Assembly: GCF_000828615.1 (NCBI RefSeq)
Contig: NZ_AP012273.1
Location: 930,001 to 994,000 of the forward strand
Reading direction: 5' to 3'
DNA: 64,000 nt
DNA from: Thiolapillus brandeum
GTDB lineage: Bacteria > Pseudomonadota > Gammaproteobacteria > Chromatiales > Chromatiaceae
Part shown: positions 38,364 to 46,500 of the stretch, piece after piece
Layout: the number at the start of each line of letters is the position of its first letter
How positions within the stretch are numbered: position 1 is the first letter of the stretch
Position numbers and translations under genes: made by a program
The notes under the pieces: generated by a model
Told to the model about the DNA's origin: nothing
The model's input: only the letters and a program-made list of their open reading frames with translations
The model's database searches: none

Positions 38364-38546
38364 TTAAGTCTCTCCGCGTTGACAGCTGCCACCCTTGCAG
38401 CCGCATGATTTTCCACAACCGCCCCCTTCTTCACGATAGGGACCCAGTTCCGGGTTCTTCCTGGCAAACTGTCTGCCAAGTTGTTGAATGAGTAACCAGC
38501 CCACCAGGAGCAGGGGCACGGCCAGAATGGCGATCAGGTAGCGCAT
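38364..38546 (-). CDS. Small Cys-rich membrane protein
   Basis: This 60-residue protein has one membrane helix (residues about 3-22), a basic segment ([18 protein letters not shown]) and a tail with four cysteines ([12 protein letters not shown]). It lies between rnfA and ppsA, 34 bases before the ppsA start. The layout recalls NqrM, the small single-helix protein with four cysteines needed to mature the Na+-NQR complex, a relative of Rnf, but the cysteine spacing differs. A role in Rnf iron or cluster assembly is only a hypothesis. Confidence 0.7.
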   Translation of the reverse strand: MRYLIAILAVPLLLVGWLLIQQLGRQFARKNPELGPYREEGGGCGKSCGCKGGSCQRGET

Positions 38547-38680
38547 GTTCAGTGCCCCCCACTCCCGGAGTGCCTGGTCAGGTCAGGACAAAACAGGTCG
38601 TGATTCAGAATGTCCGGATACAAGGCGCCGATGACATGCAATAACGAGCCATTGCGAAGATTTGCAACGCGGCAGCCAAA

Positions 38681-38709
38681 CATTCCGGATACAGGATATG
38701 AGTTCATGA
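38681..38709. repeat. 29-base dispersed repeat, copy 2
   Basis: This copy differs from 28937-28965 at three positions. A nearby shorter direct repeat (GTCCGGATACAAGG, near 38610) resembles its centre. It lies in the 168-base gap between rnfA and the Cys-rich gene; no terminator was recognised there. Confidence 0.6.
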
Positions 38710-38714
38710 TCTGA

Positions 38715-39299
38715 TCAGGTACTCCCTAGTCCCGCAAACCCCATGAAGGACAAGGATAGCAGACCGCCGAGCATCAGGCTCAAAGCCGCTCCCTGGGTGA
38801 TGCTGGGCAGCTTTGACAGGGCCAGCTTTTCACGCAGTCCCGCCATCAGGGCAATGGCCAGGGTAAAGCCCGTGCCGGCGCCCAGGGCGTAGGATACGGA
38901 CTGAGCAAAATTATAATCCTTGAATGTCTGAAACAGGGCCAGGCCCAGGATGGCACAGTTGGTGGTGATCAGTGGCAGGAAGATACCCAGAGAGCGAAAC
39001 AGGGCGGGACTGTATTTCTTCAGCGTCATTTCCACCAGTTGCACAGCGCTGGCGATGATCGCAATGTAGGCGATGAGGCGCAGAAATTCGATGTCCAGGG
39101 CCACCAGCACCAGGTTTACCGCGTAGGCCGAAATGGAGCTGACCAGCATCACGAAACCGGTGGCAATGCCCATGGGAATGGCCGTGTTCAACTTGCCGGA
39201 TACTCCGAGAAAAGGACAGAGTCCCAGAAACATGGCCAATACGAAGTTGTTGGCCAGCACCGTGTTGAGAAAAATGAAGCCCAGGGAATCAGCGTGCAT
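38715..39299 (-). CDS. rnfA: Ion-translocating oxidoreductase subunit RnfA
   Basis: RnfA is an inner-membrane subunit of the Rnf complex, with six helices around an iron-sulfur site shared with RnfE. The 194 residues match the family along their length (FLNTVLANNFVLAMFLGLCP, ITTNCAILGLALF, including the conserved cysteines in LCP and NCA). It overlaps rnfE by 11 bases and is the last rnf gene, unlike the usual rnfABCDGE order. Confidence 0.96.
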   Translation of the reverse strand: MHADSLGFIFLNTVLANNFVLAMFLGLCPFLGVSGKLNTAIPMGIATGFVMLVSSISAYAVNLVLVALDIEFLRLIAYIAIIASAVQLVEMTLKKYSPALFRSLGIFLPLITTNCAILGLALFQTFKDYNFAQSVSYALGAGTGFTLAIALMAGLREKLALSKLPSITQGAALSLMLGGLLSLSFMGFAGLGST

Positions 39300-39933
39300 G
39301 GATGCTTTCTCCTTCAGGTTGGGTCTTGCGCGCCTTCAGCCAGTCGAACAGCAGCAGCCAGGTTCCCAGTACCAGGAACCCCCCGGCAGGCAGTACCATC
39401 ACCACCCAGGGTTGAAAGCGTGGTCCGAACAGGTCGAAACCGAACAGGCTGCCAGCCCCCAGGAGTTCTCTGACCACCCCCAGGCAGAGCAGGGCGAAGG
39501 TAAATCCCAGGCCCATACCCAGGGCGTTGGTCAGGGACTTCAGAGGACGATGTTTCGAGGCATAGGCCTCCGCCCGGCCGAGGATGATGCAGTTCACCAC
39601 GATGAGCTGGATGAAGGCCCCCAGGGCGTTGTACAGATCCAGGGATATGGCCTGGATGACATAGTCCACCATGGTCACGAAAGTGGCAATGATGATGATA
39701 TAGGTGGCAATGCGCACCTGCCTGGGAATAAAGTTGGCAATAAGAGAGATCAGCCCCCCGGAAGCCAGGAGGACGAAAGTGGTGGCCAGGCCCATGGCCA
39801 GGGCGTTGGTGGCGGAGTTGGTCACGGCCAGCACCGGGCACATGCCGAGCAACATGACGAATACCGGATTGTCCCGCCACAGGCCTTCACTGAAAGTATC
39901 CCAGGTAATCCTGTTGTCCATACTGCGGCTCAT
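39289..39933 (-). CDS. rnfE: Ion-translocating oxidoreductase subunit RnfE
   Basis: The 214-residue membrane subunit is homologous to RnfA and shows the paired cysteines (LLGMCPVLAVTNSA and VVNCIILGRAEA). Start at the ATG at 39933, overlapping the rnfG stop; a second ATG at 39921 is possible. With RnfA it forms the membrane cluster site on the electron path. Confidence 0.96.
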   Translation of the reverse strand: MSRSMDNRITWDTFSEGLWRDNPVFVMLLGMCPVLAVTNSATNALAMGLATTFVLLASGGLISLIANFIPRQVRIATYIIIIATFVTMVDYVIQAISLDLYNALGAFIQLIVVNCIILGRAEAYASKHRPLKSLTNALGMGLGFTFALLCLGVVRELLGAGSLFGFDLFGPRFQPWVVMVLPAGGFLVLGTWLLLFDWLKARKTQPEGESIHAR

Positions 39934-40634
39934 TTCCCCAGTTCCTCCAGCTCCGGTATCAGGGGTTTGAGCTTGGGCAACAGCATCTGCGCGGAGCGGT
40001 TCAGTGCCTTGCCCACAGCCTTGGAGGAAATGGTGGCGCCGGAGATGGCGTCGATCTCCCAGGCCTCGCTCTTGCTCCCATGCTTGACGGTGAGTATAGG
40101 ATGGATCAGGGCCGTCTGCCGGGCATCGAGGCGGGCATCCAGGGCCTTGAAGTTGGCCTGGAAATCCGGGTCGCTCATGATTCTGTCGCCCAGGCCGGGA
40201 GTTTCCGCCATCTTCAGCACCTTGATGCCGCGGATGCATTCACAGGTGGGATCATACCCGTACAGCAGATAGATCATGCCCGCATAGCCCTGGGCGCCGG
40301 TTTCAGCGGCAATGCCCAGAAGCCTGCCTTTGGCATCATAACCGGCATGGATGATGGGACCATCAGCCCCTTTCCGTGCCGGCTCCAGCTTGCCATGGGT
40401 CAGCAGGAACTGCTTATGGGTCACGCTGCCGGGAATCACCTTGTTCACTGCCGCTTCTATGGCCAGGCGCTGGTTCTCCTCGATGAAAGGGCGGGTGAAC
40501 TGGTCTGTGAGCACGACCAGCAGGCCGGATAACATGGCGATGCCGGTGAGCACCAGGATCATGGCGGTGCTCGGAGTAGTGGATCCGGCCATGGCCTTGT
40601 CCCCGGCGTTGGCAGTATCAGATGGTTGATTCAT
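39930..40634 (-). CDS. rnfG: Ion-translocating oxidoreductase subunit RnfG
   Basis: RnfG carries covalently bound FMN on the periplasmic side. The 234 residues have one membrane helix (about 24-44) and the flavinylation motif AISGATISSKAV, where the Thr is modified. An extra N-terminal stretch rich in Thr, Ser and Ala precedes the helix. The GLGDRI and YAGMIYLLYG regions are typical. It overlaps rnfD and rnfE by 4 bases each. Confidence 0.95.
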   Translation of the reverse strand: MNQPSDTANAGDKAMAGSTTPSTAMILVLTGIAMLSGLLVVLTDQFTRPFIEENQRLAIEAAVNKVIPGSVTHKQFLLTHGKLEPARKGADGPIIHAGYDAKGRLLGIAAETGAQGYAGMIYLLYGYDPTCECIRGIKVLKMAETPGLGDRIMSDPDFQANFKALDARLDARQTALIHPILTVKHGSKSEAWEIDAISGATISSKAVGKALNRSAQMLLPKLKPLIPELEELGK

Positions 40635-41647
40635 GAGCGTTTCTCCCCAAATACCCGGGGCTGGGTGAATTGCTCGATGAGGGGAGTAGCGGCATTGCCG
40701 AGTAGAATGGCATACATGACCCCCTCACTGAGTCCTCCGAAAAGACGAATGATGATGGTCAGCACGCCAATGAGCAGGCCATAGACCACCACCCCCCAGG
40801 GGGTCACCGGTGATCCCACCATGTCCGTGGCCATGAACCAGGCGCCCAGCATCAGTCCCCCGGAGAACAACATGAAAGGTGCTGAAGGGTATTGCTGGGG
40901 GTCCAGGGCGTGAAACAGGGCCGCAGTCAGGCCCGCGCCCAGGAGCACGAAAAGGGGAATGCGCCAGTCGAGGAACTTGCGTGCCGCCAGGTACAGGCCG
41001 CCAAGCAGTATGATCAGAGCAGAGGTTTCTCCCGCGGATCCTGCCGCGTTGCCCAGAAACAGATCCAGTACCGGGGTGCTCACTCCCTCGAACTTGTGCA
41101 GGCCCAGGGGAGTGGCGCCGGTGAAGCCGTCGATGGCCACCCGGCTGTTCCATTCCGCCACGGCCGGGGGAATGGTAAAGGGCAGGGTGAAGCTGGTGGG
41201 AATGAACTCCCTGAAGCGGCCCTCGAACAGGGCCGGGGTCCAGGTGGTTATGGCGACGGGGAAAGCGGCCTGGACAAAGGCTCTGCCCACGAGGGCCGGA
41301 TTGAAGACGTTCATGCCCAGGCCGCCAAACAGGAGCTTGCCCAGAGCCATGGCCACGAATCCGGCTACAGCAGCCATCCACAGGGGAAAGGCCGGGGGCA
41401 GGGTGAGCGCCAGCAGCAGTCCGGTGATGGCGGCCGACCAGTCACCCAGGGTGTTGCGCGGGTTGAACAGGCGCTCGGTGATCAGGCAGCTGGCCAGGGT
41501 GGTCAGGATCAGGGCCAGGGCGCTGATGCCAAACTGCCATACCGACCAGGCGCAAATGGGTAGCAGGGCGAACACTACGTTGCGCATGATGATGATCACG
41601 TTGTCCGGGGCGTGCAGGTGGGGGGTGGTGCGCAGTTCGATGCTCAT
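40631..41647 (-). CDS. rnfD: Ion-translocating oxidoreductase subunit RnfD
   Basis: The 338-residue membrane subunit carries the second covalent FMN, bound at the Thr of GFTGATPLG. About nine to ten helices are visible, with NVFNPALVGRAFVQAAFP and the end DMVGSPVTPWG typical of RnfD/NqrB. The ATG at 41647 overlaps the rnfC stop; the upstream frame is antisense noise. Confidence 0.96.
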   Translation of the reverse strand: MSIELRTTPHLHAPDNVIIIMRNVVFALLPICAWSVWQFGISALALILTTLASCLITERLFNPRNTLGDWSAAITGLLLALTLPPAFPLWMAAVAGFVAMALGKLLFGGLGMNVFNPALVGRAFVQAAFPVAITTWTPALFEGRFREFIPTSFTLPFTIPPAVAEWNSRVAIDGFTGATPLGLHKFEGVSTPVLDLFLGNAAGSAGETSALIILLGGLYLAARKFLDWRIPLFVLLGAGLTAALFHALDPQQYPSAPFMLFSGGLMLGAWFMATDMVGSPVTPWGVVVYGLLIGVLTIIIRLFGGLSEGVMYAILLGNAATPLIEQFTQPRVFGEKRS

Positions 41648-42975
41648 GCGGCCTGCTCCCGGTTGATGGCCTTGGCGATGCGGAAATACTGCACCAGGGG
41701 AATATTGGAAGGGCATACATAGGAGCAGCAGCCACATTCGAAGCAGTGTTCGAGATTGGCGGATTCTGACATCCGGGCATATTCTCCGGCAGCGGCCAAC
41801 TGGCCCAGCCAGGCGGGATTGAGATGCATGGGGCAGGCGGACACGCAGTGGCCGCATTTGATACAAGCCCAGCGAGGCCGACTTTCCTTTCGAACCTGTG
41901 GCTCATTCAATACCAGCAGCCCGGAAGTGCCCTTGGTGATGGGGGTGTCCAGGGAAGATACCGCCGGTCCCATCATCGGGCCGCCGAGGATAAACTCGTT
42001 GGCCCCGCCTTCATAGCCGGCCTGTTCAAGGATGAAACCGATAGGCGTGCCCAGAGGCACCCGGTAGTTGCCCTGGCGCTCGATGCCGGGGCCGGTGACC
42101 GTGATCACCCGCTCGATAAGGCCTTCCCCCCGGGGCAGCAACTGGCCCAGGGCAGCCATGGTGCCAACATTGTTCACCACCACGCCAATGTCGGCGGGGA
42201 TGCCGCCAGCGGGTACTTCCCTGTCCAGCAGGGATTTGATGAGCATCTTCTCCGAGCCCTGGGGATACTTGGTTTCCACGGCTTGTACGCTGATGTGGGG
42301 AATGTCCTTCAGGTGTTCCGCCAGGAGGTTCACGGCATCCATCTTGTTGTCCTCGATGCCGATGATGGCCTGGCGGGTGCCCGAGGCCTGCATGGCCAGC
42401 TGAATGCCACGAATCAGGTCATCGGGGCATTCGAGCATGATGCGATGATCGCAGGTCAGATAGGGTTCGCATTCGCAGCCGTTGATAACCAGGGTGTCCA
42501 CGCGCTTGTCATCAGGGATTCTGAGCTTGATATGCGAGGGAAAGGCGGCGCCTCCCAGACCTACAAGCCCGGTGTCCTGGATGGCTTGCAGCAACGCATC
42601 CCGGCTCATGCCGTCCAGGTGGCGGGGTTGCTGCCACAGGACCTCCTGGGTGGAGGCTTCATAGACATTCAGGATGATGGCCGGTTCCCGGGTGCCTCTG
42701 CTGGTCGGCACGGATTCGATGCGCAGCACCTGTCCCGTGGCCGGGGCATGCAGAGGAACCGATACTGCACCCGCCGCGGAAGCGATGGGTTGTCCGCGCA
42801 CCACTTCCTGACCTTTGCTCACCAGGGCCTTTGCCGGTGCGCCGATGTGTTGTCCCAGAGGCAGGATCAGCTGCGGCGGGAAGGGCAGGCGCCGGATGGG
42901 CATTTGCGCGGTGCCGTCCTTGTGCGCCGGTGGATGCACGCCATGGGAGAAACTGTGCCGCCGGAACAGACTCAT
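41644..42975 (-). CDS. rnfC: Ion-translocating oxidoreductase subunit RnfC
   Basis: RnfC docks on the cytoplasmic face and links NADH to the ferredoxin branch. The 443 residues include the glycine-rich GLGGAAFPSHIKL (NADH/FMN region), CECEPYLTCDHRIM, and two [4Fe-4S] sites CIKCGHCVSACP and CFECGCCSYVCP near the C terminus. The C-terminal Ala/Lys-rich tail of E. coli RnfC is absent. The ATG at 42975 is preferred because its GGAG site has better spacing than that of 42981. Confidence 0.95.
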   Translation of the reverse strand: MSLFRRHSFSHGVHPPAHKDGTAQMPIRRLPFPPQLILPLGQHIGAPAKALVSKGQEVVRGQPIASAAGAVSVPLHAPATGQVLRIESVPTSRGTREPAIILNVYEASTQEVLWQQPRHLDGMSRDALLQAIQDTGLVGLGGAAFPSHIKLRIPDDKRVDTLVINGCECEPYLTCDHRIMLECPDDLIRGIQLAMQASGTRQAIIGIEDNKMDAVNLLAEHLKDIPHISVQAVETKYPQGSEKMLIKSLLDREVPAGGIPADIGVVVNNVGTMAALGQLLPRGEGLIERVITVTGPGIERQGNYRVPLGTPIGFILEQAGYEGGANEFILGGPMMGPAVSSLDTPITKGTSGLLVLNEPQVRKESRPRWACIKCGHCVSACPMHLNPAWLGQLAAAGEYARMSESANLEHCFECGCCSYVCPSNIPLVQYFRIAKAINREQAA

Positions 42976-43020
42976 GGCCATTCTCCTGTCTCCCTGCCTG
43001 AACGGATTTCCGTGTTCATG

Positions 43021-43524
43021 TCAGTGCTGCAGTGCTTCCAGAACGGCATCGTAGTCCGGCTCGTCGGCTATCTCTTCCACCAACTGTGTGTACATGACCG
43101 TACCGGCTTCGTCGATGATGACAACGGCTCGGGCAGCCAGGCCCGCCAGAGGGCCATCTGTCAGCAGTACGCCATAGTCCTTGGCGAACTGCCGATCCTG
43201 CATCATGGACAGGGAGATCACGTTTTTCAGTCCCTCGGTGCTGCAGAAGCGCTCCTGGGCAAAGGGCAGGTCGGCAGAGATCACCAGTACTACAGCATCC
43301 TTCCTTTGGGCAAAGGCTTCATTGAACCGGCGGGCGGAAGCGGCACAGGTGGGTGTGTCCAGGCTTGGGACGATATTCAGAACAATCTTGCGGTTGGCAT
43401 AGTCACTCAGTCTGTGGATTTGCAGATCGCTGCCGGTCAGCTCGAATTCCGGTGCCAGCTCGCCGGGTTGGGGCAGTTCGCCATTGGTGGGCATGGGGTT
43501 GCCGTTCAAAGTCACTGTAGTCAT
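43021..43524 (-). CDS. tpx: Thiol peroxidase Tpx
   Basis: Tpx reduces peroxides with thioredoxin. The 167 residues contain the peroxidatic Cys in PSLDTPTCAASAR and the resolving Cys in AQERFCSTEGL, the atypical 2-Cys arrangement. The ATG at 43524 follows a GAGGAAGATCCT ribosome-binding site. It is inserted between the PFOR gene and rnfC with gaps of 31 and 45 bases, consistent with protection of oxygen-sensitive iron-sulfur enzymes from the same transcript. Confidence 0.94.
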   Translation of the reverse strand: MTTVTLNGNPMPTNGELPQPGELAPEFELTGSDLQIHRLSDYANRKIVLNIVPSLDTPTCAASARRFNEAFAQRKDAVVLVISADLPFAQERFCSTEGLKNVISLSMMQDRQFAKDYGVLLTDGPLAGLAARAVVIIDEAGTVMYTQLVEEIADEPDYDAVLEALQH

Positions 43525-43555
43525 AGGATCTTCCTCGTGGATCATCGATAGTGGA

Positions 43556-46500
43556 TTACTGGTATTTCTCGGCCCGCTTTACAAGCTTGTCGATATCCTT
43601 TTCCTGCATGTTCCAGGGCGTGCCCGGGTGTAGGCAACCTGCAGTGCATTTCTCTGCGGCGCGCACGATGTCCTTGTATTTGCCTCCCTGGGGGTTGGCC
43701 ACTACGGCCTGCTTGTCCTCGTTGTAGGCAAAGATACCTGGAGCGATGCTGGTGCATTCGTCGCAGGCCGTGCATTCCGGGGTCTCTATCCATACGGGCT
43801 CATAATCAGTATTGGATGGGTTGCCGGTAGTGGCTGGGGCGTCACTGGCGTTCATGCCATTGGCCGAGATGCTGCCGGTGAGGGCACCGGCATTGCCGGA
43901 AGCCACCAGTGAGAGCAGGGTGGAGCTGAGACGGTTGGCCATGTCTGCCTTGGTCTGCTCGACGAGGGCATCGACATCTACCGGATTCAGTTCTCCGGCG
44001 ATATCCTTGAGCTGGTGCCAGAACTGGCGGCGCTCCTCCCCGGAATTGACGATCTCCTGTGAACAGATGATGCGCGTCAGCTGGTTTGCGGCATTCACAC
44101 CCCAGATGAAGGGATAGCAGTCTTCACGCTCACTTTCATCCAGGTCCAGGAACTCGTGATAGGGGATCATGCGCTCGTCCCAGGTTTCCCGGGGTGCGGG
44201 GCGGAAATGCTTGCGGAAGCGGCCTTCGCTGGCGGCAAAGTCGGCAAAAGTCACCGGCAGCTCCATGCTCTGTTCTTTGCCGTTTTCATCCTGGTACCTG
44301 AGCTCATAGGTGGGCCAGTCGGTGTCCATGGCGGGATTACCGTCCAGATCCATGCATTCCTCCAGGGTTTCCCCGGCATCCGGATCGAACTTCATCAGGG
44401 GATAGGCGCGGGATTCCACGGCGAGCTTCGACTGCCTTGCCGTGGCATCGTCGGCGACACCATGCTCGGGCTGGCAGGTGGAATAGATGTTGAAAAGAGC
44501 CGGACGGCGGCTGTTGAGGCCGTCGATATAGCCCTCGATGAGGTGCGTGGTATTGGCCGGTGAGCCCTGCAGTATGAAGGCACTGCGGTGAGCCATGCCG
44601 ATGAGGCTCATTTCCTTGCGGATTTCCTTCTTGCCTTTCATCGCCTTGCCGTAGGGGCTCATGTCTGCCACCTGGCCAATGAAACCTGAGGTGCAGGCCT
44701 GGCCGCCGGTGTTGGAATATACCTGGGTGTCCAGCACCAGTACCTTGATTGGGGTTCCGGATGCCAGGGCCCGGGATAGATTCTGGAAACCTATGTCATA
44801 CATGGCGCCATCGCCTCCGATGGAGACTACGGGGGGACACAGGCGCCATTCTTCGTCACTGAAAGCCTTCCAGTCGAACTGCTGCAGCCAGCTGTCATGT
44901 TCCGCCGGGTTGTATTCGCCCGCCAGTTCCAGCTCCGCCAGGCGGATGGCCTTGAAGCCTTCCGCCATCTTGGCCATATGCCCTTCGAACAGGCCCATGG
45001 CCATGGAAGGACTGTCCTGGAACAGGTGGCTGGTCCAGGGGAAGGGATAGGGGTTGTAGGGGTAGGTCGAGCCCCACACTGAGGTACAGCCGGTGGAATT
45101 GACGATGCCCATGGCTGCCCGGCCATTGCGCGCCGGGCCTTCCCGGTAGCGCCAGTGCAGGTCGCGCAGTTGTTCCAGCACTGAGGTCATACGCGCCAGC
45201 CATTCCTTGTCCACCAGGGTTTTCTCATGATCCGGATCCATGCTGTCGGAGAGTTTGGACAGGGTGAGATCCTGGTCATCGCTTTGGGCGGCCTGTTCCA
45301 GGGCGGATATATTGCTCAGATCCACGCCTTCTGCCAGCTTCAGGCGGATGTGCTGTTCCAGCCGGGCGATGAGATCGTCCAGCCGGGCCAGGTGTTGTTT
45401 CACCCGGGGTTGCATGAGGGCGGTCACAGTAGCAGTGAACAGGTGGATATTCGTCTTTTCCCCGCAGCCCAGGCAGGCGCCGTCGCCACAGACCATGGAG
45501 TCATAGCTGTCCTTGTTGAGCAGCAGGGTTTCCAGGGCGCCGATTTTTTCATCCAGGTCGTCGATGCGGCTGAAGTTGGGATTGGAGGTGGGTAGATCCA
45601 GCCAGAAGGACCAGTCTTTGCGCAATCGCTCCACGGCGGCATCATCCTGGCGCGTGGCGACCAGGGCCTGGTCGTCGCAGACATCCACGCACTCCATGCA
45701 ACCCTTGCAGGTATAGGGGTTGATGGTGATGGAGAACAGGCCGCCGCTGCCGGGTGTTTTTCTTTCTCTGGTGTTCCAGTAGGGCTTGGTGATGGAGAAC
45801 TCGAAGCTTCCCAGTTTGTCCAGGAACAGAGCGAATTCCGTCTCCAGGGCCACGCGGCTTTCACCTTCCGTGTCTGATGCATTGATGGTTTCGAGCACGG
45901 CCTGATCCAGGGCGGCACGTACGGCTGCGCTTTCCCCCTGTTCATTGAGCAGCTCCCGCAGGCGTTTTTCCACCTTGCGGGTTTCCCGGCGCAGGTAAAG
46001 GGTGGGAGTGCCGCCGGTTTCAATACGGTCGATGACCGTATTGAACACTTCGCTCACCGTATTGACCAGGCCAGGTATGGCGCTGTCGGGGCAGATGGTG
46101 TAACAGTCGCCGCAGGCGGTGCAGTTTTCCGCCACCCACTTGGGGTATTCAAAGCGGATCTGGGTCATGTCCCGATAGACCCCTGTGGATGCCGGCACCA
46201 GGGACAGGGCCTGGTGAGGGTCGGCAAGGTTGGACTCACCCTGACCCCGGGCATAGAAATTGCCGGTCTGTTCCCAGAAGCGGTGGATATCCGTAAGTTC
46301 ACAATTGCCCTGGGGCAGTTGTTTGAGCAGCACCGGCAGATCGATCTCGTGCTTGAGTTCCCGGGCGTGGCTGAGATTGAGTTCCCGGGTAGTGATCTCG
46401 TGAATCTCCTCGAACCCCCGGCGCACGATGCGCAGGTTGTCTTCCACAACTCCTTTACCCTTGGCGCCGAACTTGGCGTCAAGCTGGGCTTCGATGGCGG

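Noticed and set aside
41824-43551. Plus-strand ORF of 575 codons across rnfC and tpx
   Set aside because: It crosses two well-defined genes and their intergenic gap on the other strand, so it is a chance open frame.
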